Origin: DATGZH01 sp035297265
GTDB lineage: Bacteria > Actinomycetota > Acidimicrobiia > Acidimicrobiales > RAAP-2
Length of the DNA stretch: 36,311 nucleotides
Reading direction: 5' to 3'
NCBI GenBank assembly: GCA_035297265.1
Contig: DATGZH010000047.1
Span: 1 to 36,311, forward strand
Notes under the pieces: generated by a model
Seen by the model: the letters and a program-made list of their open reading frames with translations, nothing else
Databases searched by the model: none
Told to the model about the DNA's origin: nothing
Translations under genes and position numbers: made by a program
In this document: positions 30,489 through 36,311 of the stretch, one piece after another
How positions within the stretch are numbered: the first letter of the stretch is position 1
Layout of the letters: every line of letters begins with the position of its first letter

Positions 30489-31277
30489 GTGGGGCCGACC
30501 AGAGACGCTGCACTGCCGACCCTCGTCGGATCGGAGCGGGAGGGCGGGGACCGCCCCGAGCCGGTCGCCGACGCGGCCGAGGACGCCCGCTTCGCCTCGA
30601 TCGTCTCGGCCGTCTCGGCCGCCTTCGGCGACCCGACCCGACGGGACATCTACCTCCACGTCCGGGCCAACCCCGGGGCCACCACCTCGGAGGTCGCCGC
30701 GGCCTTCTCCCTCCACCCGAACGTGGCCCGCCACCACCTCGACCGCCTCGCCGCCGGCGGCTACCTCCGGGTCGAGACGGGGCGGCGGGCCGCCGGGGCC
30801 GGCCGGCCGGCCAAGTGCTTCTTCCCGGTGGGGGACCCGACGGGCCTCGGCCTCCTCGACCGACGGGACGACCTCCTCGTGGCCCTCCTCGGCGAGGCGC
30901 TCGAGCTCCTCGGGCCCGAGGCCGCCGAGGCCATGGCGGCCAAGGTCGGCGAGGAGTACGGCCGGGAGCTGGCGACCAACATGACGCCGGGCGAAAGCCA
31001 GCGCTCCGTGCGGGCCGCCATGCACGCCATCGCCGACACGCTCACGGCCCACGGCTTCGCCGCCCACGCCGAGGACCGTGGCGACGAGACCGCGGTCGTG
31101 GCCGAGCAGTGCCCCTTCGGCGACGCGGCGACGACCCACCCGGTCCTCTGCGCGGTCGACCGGGGCATGGTGAAGGGCCTCCTCGACGGGCTGTGCGGTA
31201 CCGCCGGCCCGAGCCCCATGCCCGTGCTGCTGTCCTCGCGGGCCCGCGGCGACGACAGCTGCGCCGCGCTGGCCTAG
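30489..31277 (+). CDS. SufR-like winged-helix regulator with Cys cluster-binding domain
   Basis: The 262-residue regulator has an ArsR/DeoR-like winged helix at about 36-115 (FGDPTRRDIYLHV, TTSEVAAAFSLHPNVARHHLDRL, GGYLRVETGRR). A helical effector region follows, with four cysteines spaced Cys208-x12-Cys221-x14-Cys236-x21-Cys258. The first interval equals that of cyanobacterial SufR, which represses suf genes when it holds a [4Fe-4S] cluster. The GTG start is set by the TAGACT -10 element 7 bases upstream. Neighbours agree with iron-sulfur control: cysteine desulfurase 14 bases downstream and mrp divergent. Binding to the palindrome at 30472-30486 is inferred, not shown. A fifth Cys (110) lies at the end of the winged helix. 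Confidence 0.8.
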   Translation: MGPTRDAALPTLVGSEREGGDRPEPVADAAEDARFASIVSAVSAAFGDPTRRDIYLHVRANPGATTSEVAAAFSLHPNVARHHLDRLAAGGYLRVETGRRAAGAGRPAKCFFPVGDPTGLGLLDRRDDLLVALLGEALELLGPEAAEAMAAKVGEEYGRELATNMTPGESQRSVRAAMHAIADTLTAHGFAAHAEDRGDETAVVAEQCPFGDAATTHPVLCAVDRGMVKGLLDGLCGTAGPSPMPVLLSSRARGDDSCAALA

Positions 31278-31291
31278 GAACCTCGGCCCCG

Positions 31292-32434
31292 GTGCCGGCG
31301 CGGCACTATCTGGACCACGCCTCGACCTCCCCGCCGCGCCCGGAGGTGCGGGCGGCCATCGCCAGGTGGCTCGAGGGGCCGTGGGCCGATCCCGGGCGTC
31401 TCCACGCCGAGGGGCGTGAGGTGCGCGTCGCCGTCGAGACCGCCCGCGAGCAGGTGGCCGAGCTCCTCTCCTGCCGGCCCCGCGAGGTCGTGTTCACCTC
31501 GGGGGGCACCGAGGCGATCAACGCCGCCGTCTGGGGGGCCACCCGGGCCCGGCCGAACGCCCCGGTGGTGCTGGCCGACGTCGAGCACTCGGCGGTGCGC
31601 GAGTCCTCCGGTCGCCTCGCTCCGGTCGTCGTGCTCCCGGTCGACGGCGACGGCCGAATCGACGTCGCGGCGCTCGACGAGGTGCTCCGCGACCCACCGC
31701 CGGCGCTCGTCCACTGCCAGTGGGGCAACCACGAGGTCGGCACGCTCCAGCCGGCGGCCGAGCTGGTCGAGCGCTGCGCGGCCGCCGGCGTGCCGGTGCA
31801 CGTGGACGCCGCGATGGCCTGCGGGCACGTGGCGATGGCCCTCGACGAGCTCGGTGCCGACCTCGTGTCGGTGAGCGCGCACAAGTTCGGGGGCCCGCCC
31901 GGGGTCGGGGCGCTCGTGGTGCGGCGGGGCCGGCGCTTCGACCCGTGGCTCGTCGGGGGGGAGCAGGAGCGGGCCCGCCGGGCCGGCCTCGAGAACGTCC
32001 CGGGCATCGTGGGGTTCGGCGCGGCGGCGGCCGCGCTCGGCGCCGACGGCGGGGCGGTCCTCGCCGAGGAGGCCGAGACCGACCGCCGGCGGACCGCGGC
32101 GCTGGCCGCCGCGGCCCTGGCCGAGCCCGGGGTGGCGCTCGTCGGGCCGGTCGACCCGGCCGCCCGGCTGCCGCACCTCGTGTGCCTCGGCGTCGACGGC
32201 GTCGAGGCGGAGCCGATCGTCCTCGGCCTCGACCGGGCCGGCCTGGCCGTGCACTCGGGGTCGGCCTGCTCCTCGGAGTCCCTCGAGCCCTCGCCGGTGC
32301 TCGAGGCCATGGGGGCCGACCCCAGCCACTCGCTGCGGCTCTCGGTCGGCTGGTCGACGACGAACGCCGACGTCGAGGCCTTCGCCGAGGCCTTCCCGGC
32401 CGTCGTCGGCGGGCTGCGGGCCCTGCGGGCCTGA
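31292..32434 (+). CDS. Cysteine desulfurase-family PLP enzyme (IscS/NifS-like)
   Basis: The 380-residue enzyme is a class V aminotransferase fold protein that would remove sulfur from cysteine for iron-sulfur assembly. PLP-site features are FTSGGTEAINAAVWG, VEHSAVRES with His99, Asp172 in VHVDAAMACG, and the Schiff-base Lys198 in SVSAHKFGGPPG. The sulfur-accepting Cys326 is in HSGSACSSESLEPSPVLEAMG, a long flexible loop of group I enzymes. One oddity: the Gln three residues after the PLP Asp (DxxQ in IscS) is Met175. The gene begins 14 bases after the SufR-like regulator and is probably co-transcribed. No IscU/SufU scaffold is adjacent. Confidence 0.9.
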   Translation: MPARHYLDHASTSPPRPEVRAAIARWLEGPWADPGRLHAEGREVRVAVETAREQVAELLSCRPREVVFTSGGTEAINAAVWGATRARPNAPVVLADVEHSAVRESSGRLAPVVVLPVDGDGRIDVAALDEVLRDPPPALVHCQWGNHEVGTLQPAAELVERCAAAGVPVHVDAAMACGHVAMALDELGADLVSVSAHKFGGPPGVGALVVRRGRRFDPWLVGGEQERARRAGLENVPGIVGFGAAAAALGADGGAVLAEEAETDRRRTAALAAAALAEPGVALVGPVDPAARLPHLVCLGVDGVEAEPIVLGLDRAGLAVHSGSACSSESLEPSPVLEAMGADPSHSLRLSVGWSTTNADVEAFAEAFPAVVGGLRALRA

Positions 32435-32442
32435 CCTCCGGC

Positions 32443-33705
32443 TCAGGGCCCGCCGGCCCGGTCCTCCCCGCCGCCCGTCGGATCGGGCAACGACCCGCCG
32501 GCCGTGGCCACGGCCGGGCCCTTCGCCGGACGGAGGAGCACCGCGTCCTCGGCGCCGAGGGCCTCTTCCTCCTCAAGGTCGGCCACGCGCGGCCGGAAGA
32601 GCTGTTGGGCGATGAGCGTCGGCACGATGGCCGAGAGGATCACGACCGTGAGGAGCACCGTGTACTGCCGGCGGTCGATGTAGCCGTGGTTCAGGCCGTA
32701 GAGGGCGGCGATCGACCCGAAGGTGAGCCCCGTGGCCATGAGGAGCGTCGTGTAGGCGCGCTCGCGCTTCGGCAGACGGAAGGCGGTGGCCGTGGGCCAC
32801 ACCCCGGCGAACTTGCAGCCGAGCTTCACAACCAAGAGGAAGGCGATGACGCCGAACCCCGAGACGAGGGCGGGCGCCTGGATCAGCGTGCCGGCATGGA
32901 GGAAGAAGAACGGGGTCAGGATGGCGAAGGCCATGGAGCGCATGCGGTCCATGAGCACCCGGTCGTGGAGGAAGACGCTGGCGATCACGAGCCCCGACAG
33001 GTAGGCCGGGAGGACCGCCTCGCTGCCCGCCTGCTCGGCCAGACCCCCCAGCACGAAGAGCACGAAGAGGAGCAGCTTGACCTCGGGCTCGCTCACCCGG
33101 TGGCCGAAGTGGGCGATGAAGAAGCGGGTGGTCGGGGGCAGGACGAGGAGCACGATGGCGGTGATGCCGGCGAACAGGGCGAGCACCCAGCCGTAGTGGG
33201 CGAAGAAGCCGCCGAGGGCGAGCACCGTGCCGAGGTCGGTCACGAAACAGGCGGCGAGGATGAGCTTGCCGATGTCGTGCCGGTTGAGCCCGGTCTCGAC
33301 CATCACCGCGTAGACGACGGCCACCGAGGTGGTCGAGAGGGCGATGCCGCCGATCTCGGCCGCGTGCAGGTGCCAGCCGAGGACCCACCGGCACACGGCG
33401 AAGGCACCGAGGAACGGGAAGAGGAACGAGACGAACCCGATCGACAGGCTCGCTTTCCAGTGTCTCTTCAGCGACACCGGGTCGATCTCGGCCCCGGCCA
33501 GGAACGTGAGGAGGATCGACCCGGCGGCGGCGAGGAAGGCCACGAACTGGGTCTCGGTGACGTGCTCCTTCACCCCCGGGATGTTGCCGGCGAGGAACCC
33601 GACGGCTATCTCGACGAGGGCGACCGGGATGGCGAGCCGGACGCTCACGAGCGACGCCAACAGGGCGAGCCCGATCCAGATGGCTGTTTCGTAGTAGACG
33701 TTCAC
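32443..33705 (-). CDS. CPA2-family cation:proton antiporter
   Basis: The 420-residue protein has about 12 membrane segments and matches the Na+/H+ exchanger domain of the KefB/CPA2 group. It has FLLTFLAGAEIDP-like sequence early (LLTFLAGAEIDP, 66-76), LSTTSVAVVYAVM (124-136), and FVTDLGTVLALG with Asp157 in the position of the ion-binding Asp. The C-terminal tail of about 60 residues is acidic (LEEEEALGAED) and then Gly/Pro-rich; a TrkA-N nucleotide-binding domain is missing. The GTG at 33705 is chosen because GGAGG lies about 6 bases upstream and gives the usual short N-terminus. A TACGAT -10 candidate lies at 33835-33840 on the minus strand. Confidence 0.88.
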   Translation of the reverse strand: MNVYYETAIWIGLALLASLVSVRLAIPVALVEIAVGFLAGNIPGVKEHVTETQFVAFLAAAGSILLTFLAGAEIDPVSLKRHWKASLSIGFVSFLFPFLGAFAVCRWVLGWHLHAAEIGGIALSTTSVAVVYAVMVETGLNRHDIGKLILAACFVTDLGTVLALGGFFAHYGWVLALFAGITAIVLLVLPPTTRFFIAHFGHRVSEPEVKLLLFVLFVLGGLAEQAGSEAVLPAYLSGLVIASVFLHDRVLMDRMRSMAFAILTPFFFLHAGTLIQAPALVSGFGVIAFLLVVKLGCKFAGVWPTATAFRLPKRERAYTTLLMATGLTFGSIAALYGLNHGYIDRRQYTVLLTVVILSAIVPTLIAQQLFRPRVADLEEEEALGAEDAVLLRPAKGPAVATAGGSLPDPTGGGEDRAGGP

Positions 33706-33936
33706 CGCGGCCTCCTGCCCGTCGGGCTGGCAGGTGCGGCTCACGCCCCGGCCAGCAGCCTCCTCGAGGTAGAAGCCATCAGCCGTCTCGGGCGGTTCGG
33801 GCGGGTGCCCGCCGGAGCTTCATCCGGCGAACCGATCGTAGCCAGCCGACCAGGGACGGAGCCGCCCGGTCTCGGGGCCGCCTTGCCGATCGGTCAGCGA
33901 GTTACCCCTCGGATCCCCCCAGGTGGGAGGCTTTGG

Positions 33937-34142
33937 GGTCCCCGACGGGGTACCCCCCTCGGGGACCGGCGGCGTCATTGAAGGAGGACGATGCACCGCA
34001 CGGCGTGGTCAGGAGGATTGGGGGAGTGGCGCGGGCCGGCCGCAGAGGGCGGCGGCCCCCGCGCGCCACGAGGGGCACGCGGGGGCCTGCCGCAGCAGAG
34101 GAGGCGGGACGACCCTCCTCTGTCCCCCCGGTCCTCGGCAGG
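33937..34142. other. Cluster of strong hairpins, possible structured RNA
   Basis: Several inverted repeats follow each other. GGTCCCCGA (33937-33945) pairs perfectly with TCGGGGACC (33959-33967) and encloses the palindrome GGGGTACCCC. GTGGCGCG (34026-34033) pairs with CGCGCCAC (34062-34069). CCTGCCG (34086-34092) pairs with CGGCAGG (34136-34142) and encloses CAGAGGAGG (34096-34104) with CCTCCTCTG (34114-34122). I do not recognise RNase P RNA, tmRNA, SRP RNA, 6S RNA or a known riboswitch. High GC content makes chance pairing easier, but perfect 9-bp arms twice within 200 bases are notable. The transcribed strand, if any, cannot be decided. Confidence 0.3.
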
Positions 34143-34171
34143 TGACGACCCTTCCAGATGTCACGTAATGC

Positions 34172-34193
34172 TGCCGAGGCGGCACCGTATTAT
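34172..34193 (+). promoter_or_regulatory. TetR gene promoter with overlapping inverted repeat
   Basis: TATTAT (34188-34193) is a good -10 element for the TetR gene, with a leader of about 48 bases. TGCCG-AGG-CGGCA (34172-34184) is a perfect inverted repeat directly upstream, in the -35/-10 spacer, where a TetR protein could bind and repress its own gene. On the minus strand the same bases read CATAAT, a possible divergent -10. Confidence 0.45.
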
Positions 34194-34247
34194 GTCAGGA
34201 ACGCGACGGGCGTCAAACCGCCCGATCGGTGGGCAGAGGAGTACAAG

Positions 34248-34895
34248 GTGACGATGAGCGACGAGAAGCACGACGCCGCGCCATCCCTGGCCGACGAACA
34301 GCGCCGGCTGACCCAGCGACGGATCCTTGAGGGCGCCCGCACCGTCATCGCCAAGGAGGGCTTCGACGCCACCGTGGAGGAGATCGCCGAAGCGGCCGGG
34401 GTGAGCCCGCGGACCGTGTTCCGGCAGTTCCTCACGCGCGACAAGCTGCTCGAGGCGGCCATCGTCGACATGTACGAGACCCTGAGCGCCCCGATCGAGG
34501 GCCCTGACCCGGCGGTCGACCTCGACGGCTGGCTGCTCGCCTTCCTCCGCGCCGCCCACGTGCGCAACCGCGAGATCCTGGGCAACGCCTTCTGGGAGCT
34601 CCACTGGCCCAAGAAGAACAGCCCCGAGGTCGTCGAGAACGTCCGCGGTCTCCGCCAGCGCTACCGCAAGATCTGGATGGACTGGCTCGCCGCCGAGGCC
34701 TGGAAGGCGGCGGGTGGCACGGGCGAGCGGCCCGAGCTGCTCGTGCGCGCCTTCTCCTTCTACACGTCGGGCTTCACGACGCGCTCGCTCGACGTCGACT
34801 GCGGCTTCGACGCCGATGCGTCGGCGACGTTCTGCGCCCGGATGCTCAAGTTCTTGATCGTGGACCTCGTGGCGCAGGAGGCCGCCCCGGCCTGA
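34248..34895 (+). CDS. TetR-family transcriptional regulator
   Basis: The 215-residue protein has the N-terminal TetR helix-turn-helix at about 18-65: RRILEGARTVIAKEGFDATVEEIAEAAGVSPRTVFRQF, here spanning two helices and the recognition helix, ending at the FLTRDKL cap. The C-terminal ligand and dimer domain is helical and variable, so the inducer cannot be predicted. I choose the GTG at 34248 because AGGAG lies 6 bases upstream; an ATG two codons later is possible. It diverges from the antiporter gene across 542 bases and converges on the CcmI-like gene, with 7 bases between the stops. Confidence 0.9.
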   Translation: MTMSDEKHDAAPSLADEQRRLTQRRILEGARTVIAKEGFDATVEEIAEAAGVSPRTVFRQFLTRDKLLEAAIVDMYETLSAPIEGPDPAVDLDGWLLAFLRAAHVRNREILGNAFWELHWPKKNSPEVVENVRGLRQRYRKIWMDWLAAEAWKAAGGTGERPELLVRAFSFYTSGFTTRSLDVDCGFDADASATFCARMLKFLIVDLVAQEAAPA

Positions 34896-34902
34896 CCTGG
34901 CC

Positions 34903-35727
34903 TCAGCCGGCCGGCACCCCCTTTGGGACCGGCTGGCCGTCGGCGGTGAAGGCCTGACGCAGGAAGGTGGCGGCGCTGGCGACCACGCTCGCCGCCGGGT
35001 GCTCGGACAGGAACTGCTTGAACTGGATCACCGCGGCCGAGGCGTCGTGGTCGGCCCGCCAGTCGATGATGCCGAGGTAGAGGTGGGCCGTCGAGAAGCC
35101 GGGGTCGATCGCCACCGCCTTCGCCACGGAGGCCTGGCCCACCGCCGGTGCGCCGAGCTCGTACTCGAGCCACCCGGCCCGGGCGAGAGCCTCGGGCTGC
35201 TCGGGGTCGGCGGCCAGCACCTTCTGGTAGGCGGTGAGCGCGTCCAACCGGTCGCCCGCCGCGTTCAGCTGGTCGGCCTCGGCGAGCTGCTGGCGCACCT
35301 GCTGGGCCGAGTTCAGCTTGATGCTGCCCGTGGCCGGCTGGCCCGGAGCGCTCGGCGCCACGAGGTGCACGAGCAGCAGCACGAGACCGGCGAGCACCGC
35401 CACCAGGCCGACGGCGAGCATGAACGGCCGGCGCCGGGTCGTCGCCGGCCGTTCCCCGGCAGCGGTCGTCCGGGTGGGCTCGGCGGGCTCGGTCGACCGT
35501 GCTTCGTCGTCGTCCTCCAGGGCCACGAGCTCGGCCACGACCGTGGCCAGGCGGGCCTCGTCGCGCCGGCGCAGCGCCCGGTGGTCCTCGTCGCTCAGGT
35601 CACCGGCGTCGTGCTCGGCGTCGGCGTCGGCCAGCGAGCGCAGGAGGAAGTCGCGTTCGTCGAGCAGGCGCCAGCGGTCGGTGCCCGAGACCCTGTCGCC
35701 GCCGGCCGCCACGCGCCCGGCGCTCAT
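34903..35727 (-). CDS. CcmI-like TPR protein of cytochrome c maturation
   Basis: The 274-residue protein has a CcmI-like N-terminal segment (ERDFLLRSLADADAEHDAGD, then LSDEDHRALRRRDEARL). A linker follows, then one membrane helix at about 101-123, and a C-terminal region of TPR-like helices at about 138-250 (DALTAYQKVLAADPEQPEALARAGW, then a second repeat). In Gram-negative bacteria CcmI holds apocytochrome c for haem ligation. Its ATG overlaps the CcmH stop by 4 bases (ATGA), and GAGGGGGG lies upstream. The first helix of classical CcmI, ahead of the N-terminal segment, is missing, so the topology differs. Confidence 0.82.
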   Translation of the reverse strand: MSAGRVAAGGDRVSGTDRWRLLDERDFLLRSLADADAEHDAGDLSDEDHRALRRRDEARLATVVAELVALEDDDEARSTEPAEPTRTTAAGERPATTRRRPFMLAVGLVAVLAGLVLLLVHLVAPSAPGQPATGSIKLNSAQQVRQQLAEADQLNAAGDRLDALTAYQKVLAADPEQPEALARAGWLEYELGAPAVGQASVAKAVAIDPGFSTAHLYLGIIDWRADHDASAAVIQFKQFLSEHPAASVVASAATFLRQAFTADGQPVPKGVPAG

Positions 35728-36194
35728 GGTCCCCCCTCGCGCAGCTGGCGGAAGCTCCGGCTCCGGCGGGTGAAGAGGACGGCCAGGCCGACGACGGCCG
35801 CCCCGCCCGCCAGCGCCGGCAGGAGCCACACGAGCGAGGTCAGCCCCCGGGCCGGTGGGCGGAGGAGGATCGTCGGCCCGTAGCGGGCCTCGAGGGAGGC
35901 CTCGATGGCCTGGTCCGACCAGCCCTCGTGCACGAGGCGGAGGACCTGGCGGCGGACGGCCACCGCCGAGGCGGCCCCGGAGTCGGCGACCGAGACGTCC
36001 TCGCACGACGGGCAGCGCAGCTCGGCGTCGAGGGCCTGGGCCCGCTGCGCGGCGCTCGCCGGGTGGCCGCCGACGCCACTGCCCACGAGGAGGGCCACCG
36101 CCAGGACCACGACGAGGACGAGCGGGCCGAGCCACGGCCGCCGCCGGGGCGGCACCGCCTCGGCGGCGGTCTCGCGCTCGGGGGTCTCAGGCAC
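35724..36194 (-). CDS. ccmH: CcmH/CycL family thiol oxidoreductase of cytochrome c maturation
   Basis: The 156-residue protein has an N-terminal membrane segment (about 21-40, WLGPLVLVVVLAVALLVGSG), a periplasmic-side helical domain with the LRCPSC motif (Cys61, Cys64), and a second membrane segment at about 118-140. EARYGPTILLRPP matches the conserved end of the CcmH three-helix domain. CcmH reduces the CxxCH motif of apocytochrome c before haem attachment. The GTG start overlaps the end of the ccmG frame by 8 bases, and its stop overlaps the CcmI-like start. Confidence 0.9.
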   Translation of the reverse strand: MPETPERETAAEAVPPRRRPWLGPLVLVVVLAVALLVGSGVGGHPASAAQRAQALDAELRCPSCEDVSVADSGAASAVAVRRQVLRLVHEGWSDQAIEASLEARYGPTILLRPPARGLTSLVWLLPALAGGAAVVGLAVLFTRRSRSFRQLREGGP

Positions 36195-36311
36195 GGCCGC
36201 GGCTCACCTGGTGCAGCATCTCGGTCAGCTGGGCCGCGGTCACGGGTCCGAGCCAGGCGCCGACGACCTGACCGGTCGGCGACACGAGGAACGTGGTCGG
36301 CGGCGAGGACA
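36187..36311 (-). CDS. CcmG/DsbE-like thioredoxin-fold protein (C-terminal fragment)
   Basis: Only the last 41 codons lie in the window; the frame runs off the right edge. The visible sequence has PPTTFLVSPTGQVVGAWLG, which is the cis-proline and last strand region of a TlpA/ResA/CcmG thioredoxin fold, followed by a terminal helix. Its overlap with ccmH and the ccm context favour CcmG over another TlpA-type protein. The catalytic CxxC is outside the window. Confidence 0.75.
   Translation of the reverse strand, partial: SSPPTTFLVSPTGQVVGAWLGPVTAAQLTEMLHQVSRGRA

Larger units (their letters stand above)
33706..34247. other. Long divergent intergenic region between antiporter and TetR genes
   Basis: These 542 bases hold no convincing gene. 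From left to right: a 14-bp palindrome (GGCGGG-TG-CCCGCC, 33800-33813) in the antiporter leader; the minus-strand TACGAT -10 candidate (33835-33840); a series of strong inverted repeats at 33937-34142; and the TetR promoter at 34188-34193. Two Shine-Dalgarno-like runs near 33980 and 34012 precede only short Arg/Gly/Pro-rich frames without coding character. Confidence 0.45.

Noticed and set aside
32443..33981. Plus-strand frame opposite the antiporter
   Set aside because: Glu/Gly/Asp-rich antisense of a membrane protein; no ribosome binding site or domain.
33937..34142. SRP RNA, RNase P RNA, tmRNA or 6S RNA in the hairpin region
   Set aside because: The conserved motifs of these RNAs that I can recall were not found on either strand.
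33991..34251. 86-codon frame preceded by a good Shine-Dalgarno run (GAAGGAGG)
   Set aside because: The peptide is Arg/Gly/Pro-rich, crosses the TetR promoter and has no recognisable feature; the region is better explained by hairpins and regulation.

Overview
The window is GC-rich throughout (roughly 70% or more by eye) and densely coded. It looks like chromosome of an actinobacterium, most probably Acidimicrobiia or a close relative. The grounds are lineage-typical families: a WhiB protein, a PdtaS-type sensor kinase, the TIGR03848/DUF3090/TIGR03843 trio, DUF3107, a DUF1707 protein, a paired ArsA ATPase system, an FrhB-like F420 protein and many GTG starts. The class assignment is inference; no rRNA, tRNA, CRISPR array, insertion sequence or phage gene was seen.

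Layout. 1-871: a truncated YihY/BrkB membrane protein and a PRC-barrel protein. 872-5494: a secreted endoglycoceramidase-like GH5 enzyme, a Bcp peroxiredoxin, an Fpg/Nei glycosylase and an FrhB-like iron-sulfur flavoprotein. 5541-8243: a family 5 uracil-DNA glycosylase diverging from the translationally coupled TIGR03848/DUF3090/TIGR03843 trio. 8257-13511: a DUF459 SGNH protein with an MBOAT acyltransferase, then etfB-etfA and a glycerophosphodiesterase. 13689-17235: whiB with a promoter and a CRP-like palindrome, and an envelope-stress block (NarL regulator, PspC-fused kinase, free PspC, DUF1707). 17261-25116: a Cys-rich 14-repeat propeller protein, then a six-gene minus-strand run (DUF3107, ArsA, ArsA, O-methyltransferase, PHP phosphoesterase, PdtaS). 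25233-29109: a dGTPase-like HD protein, a HAD protein, a small membrane protein and an orphan substrate-binding protein. 29247-32434: an iron-sulfur locus with mrp diverging from a SufR-like regulator and a cysteine desulfurase. 32443-34895: a CPA2 antiporter and a TetR regulator around a 540-base intergenic region with strong hairpins. 34903-36311: the end of a cytochrome c maturation operon (CcmG, CcmH, CcmI-like).

The most striking regulatory logic is in promoter architecture. Several genes have a TANNNT -10 element 6-8 bases before the start codon, the layout of leaderless actinobacterial transcripts. At two divergent gene pairs the -10 elements of the two strands overlap. Between mrp and the SufR-like gene the overlap lies inside a perfect 15-bp palindrome, so one operator could control iron-sulfur assembly in both directions.
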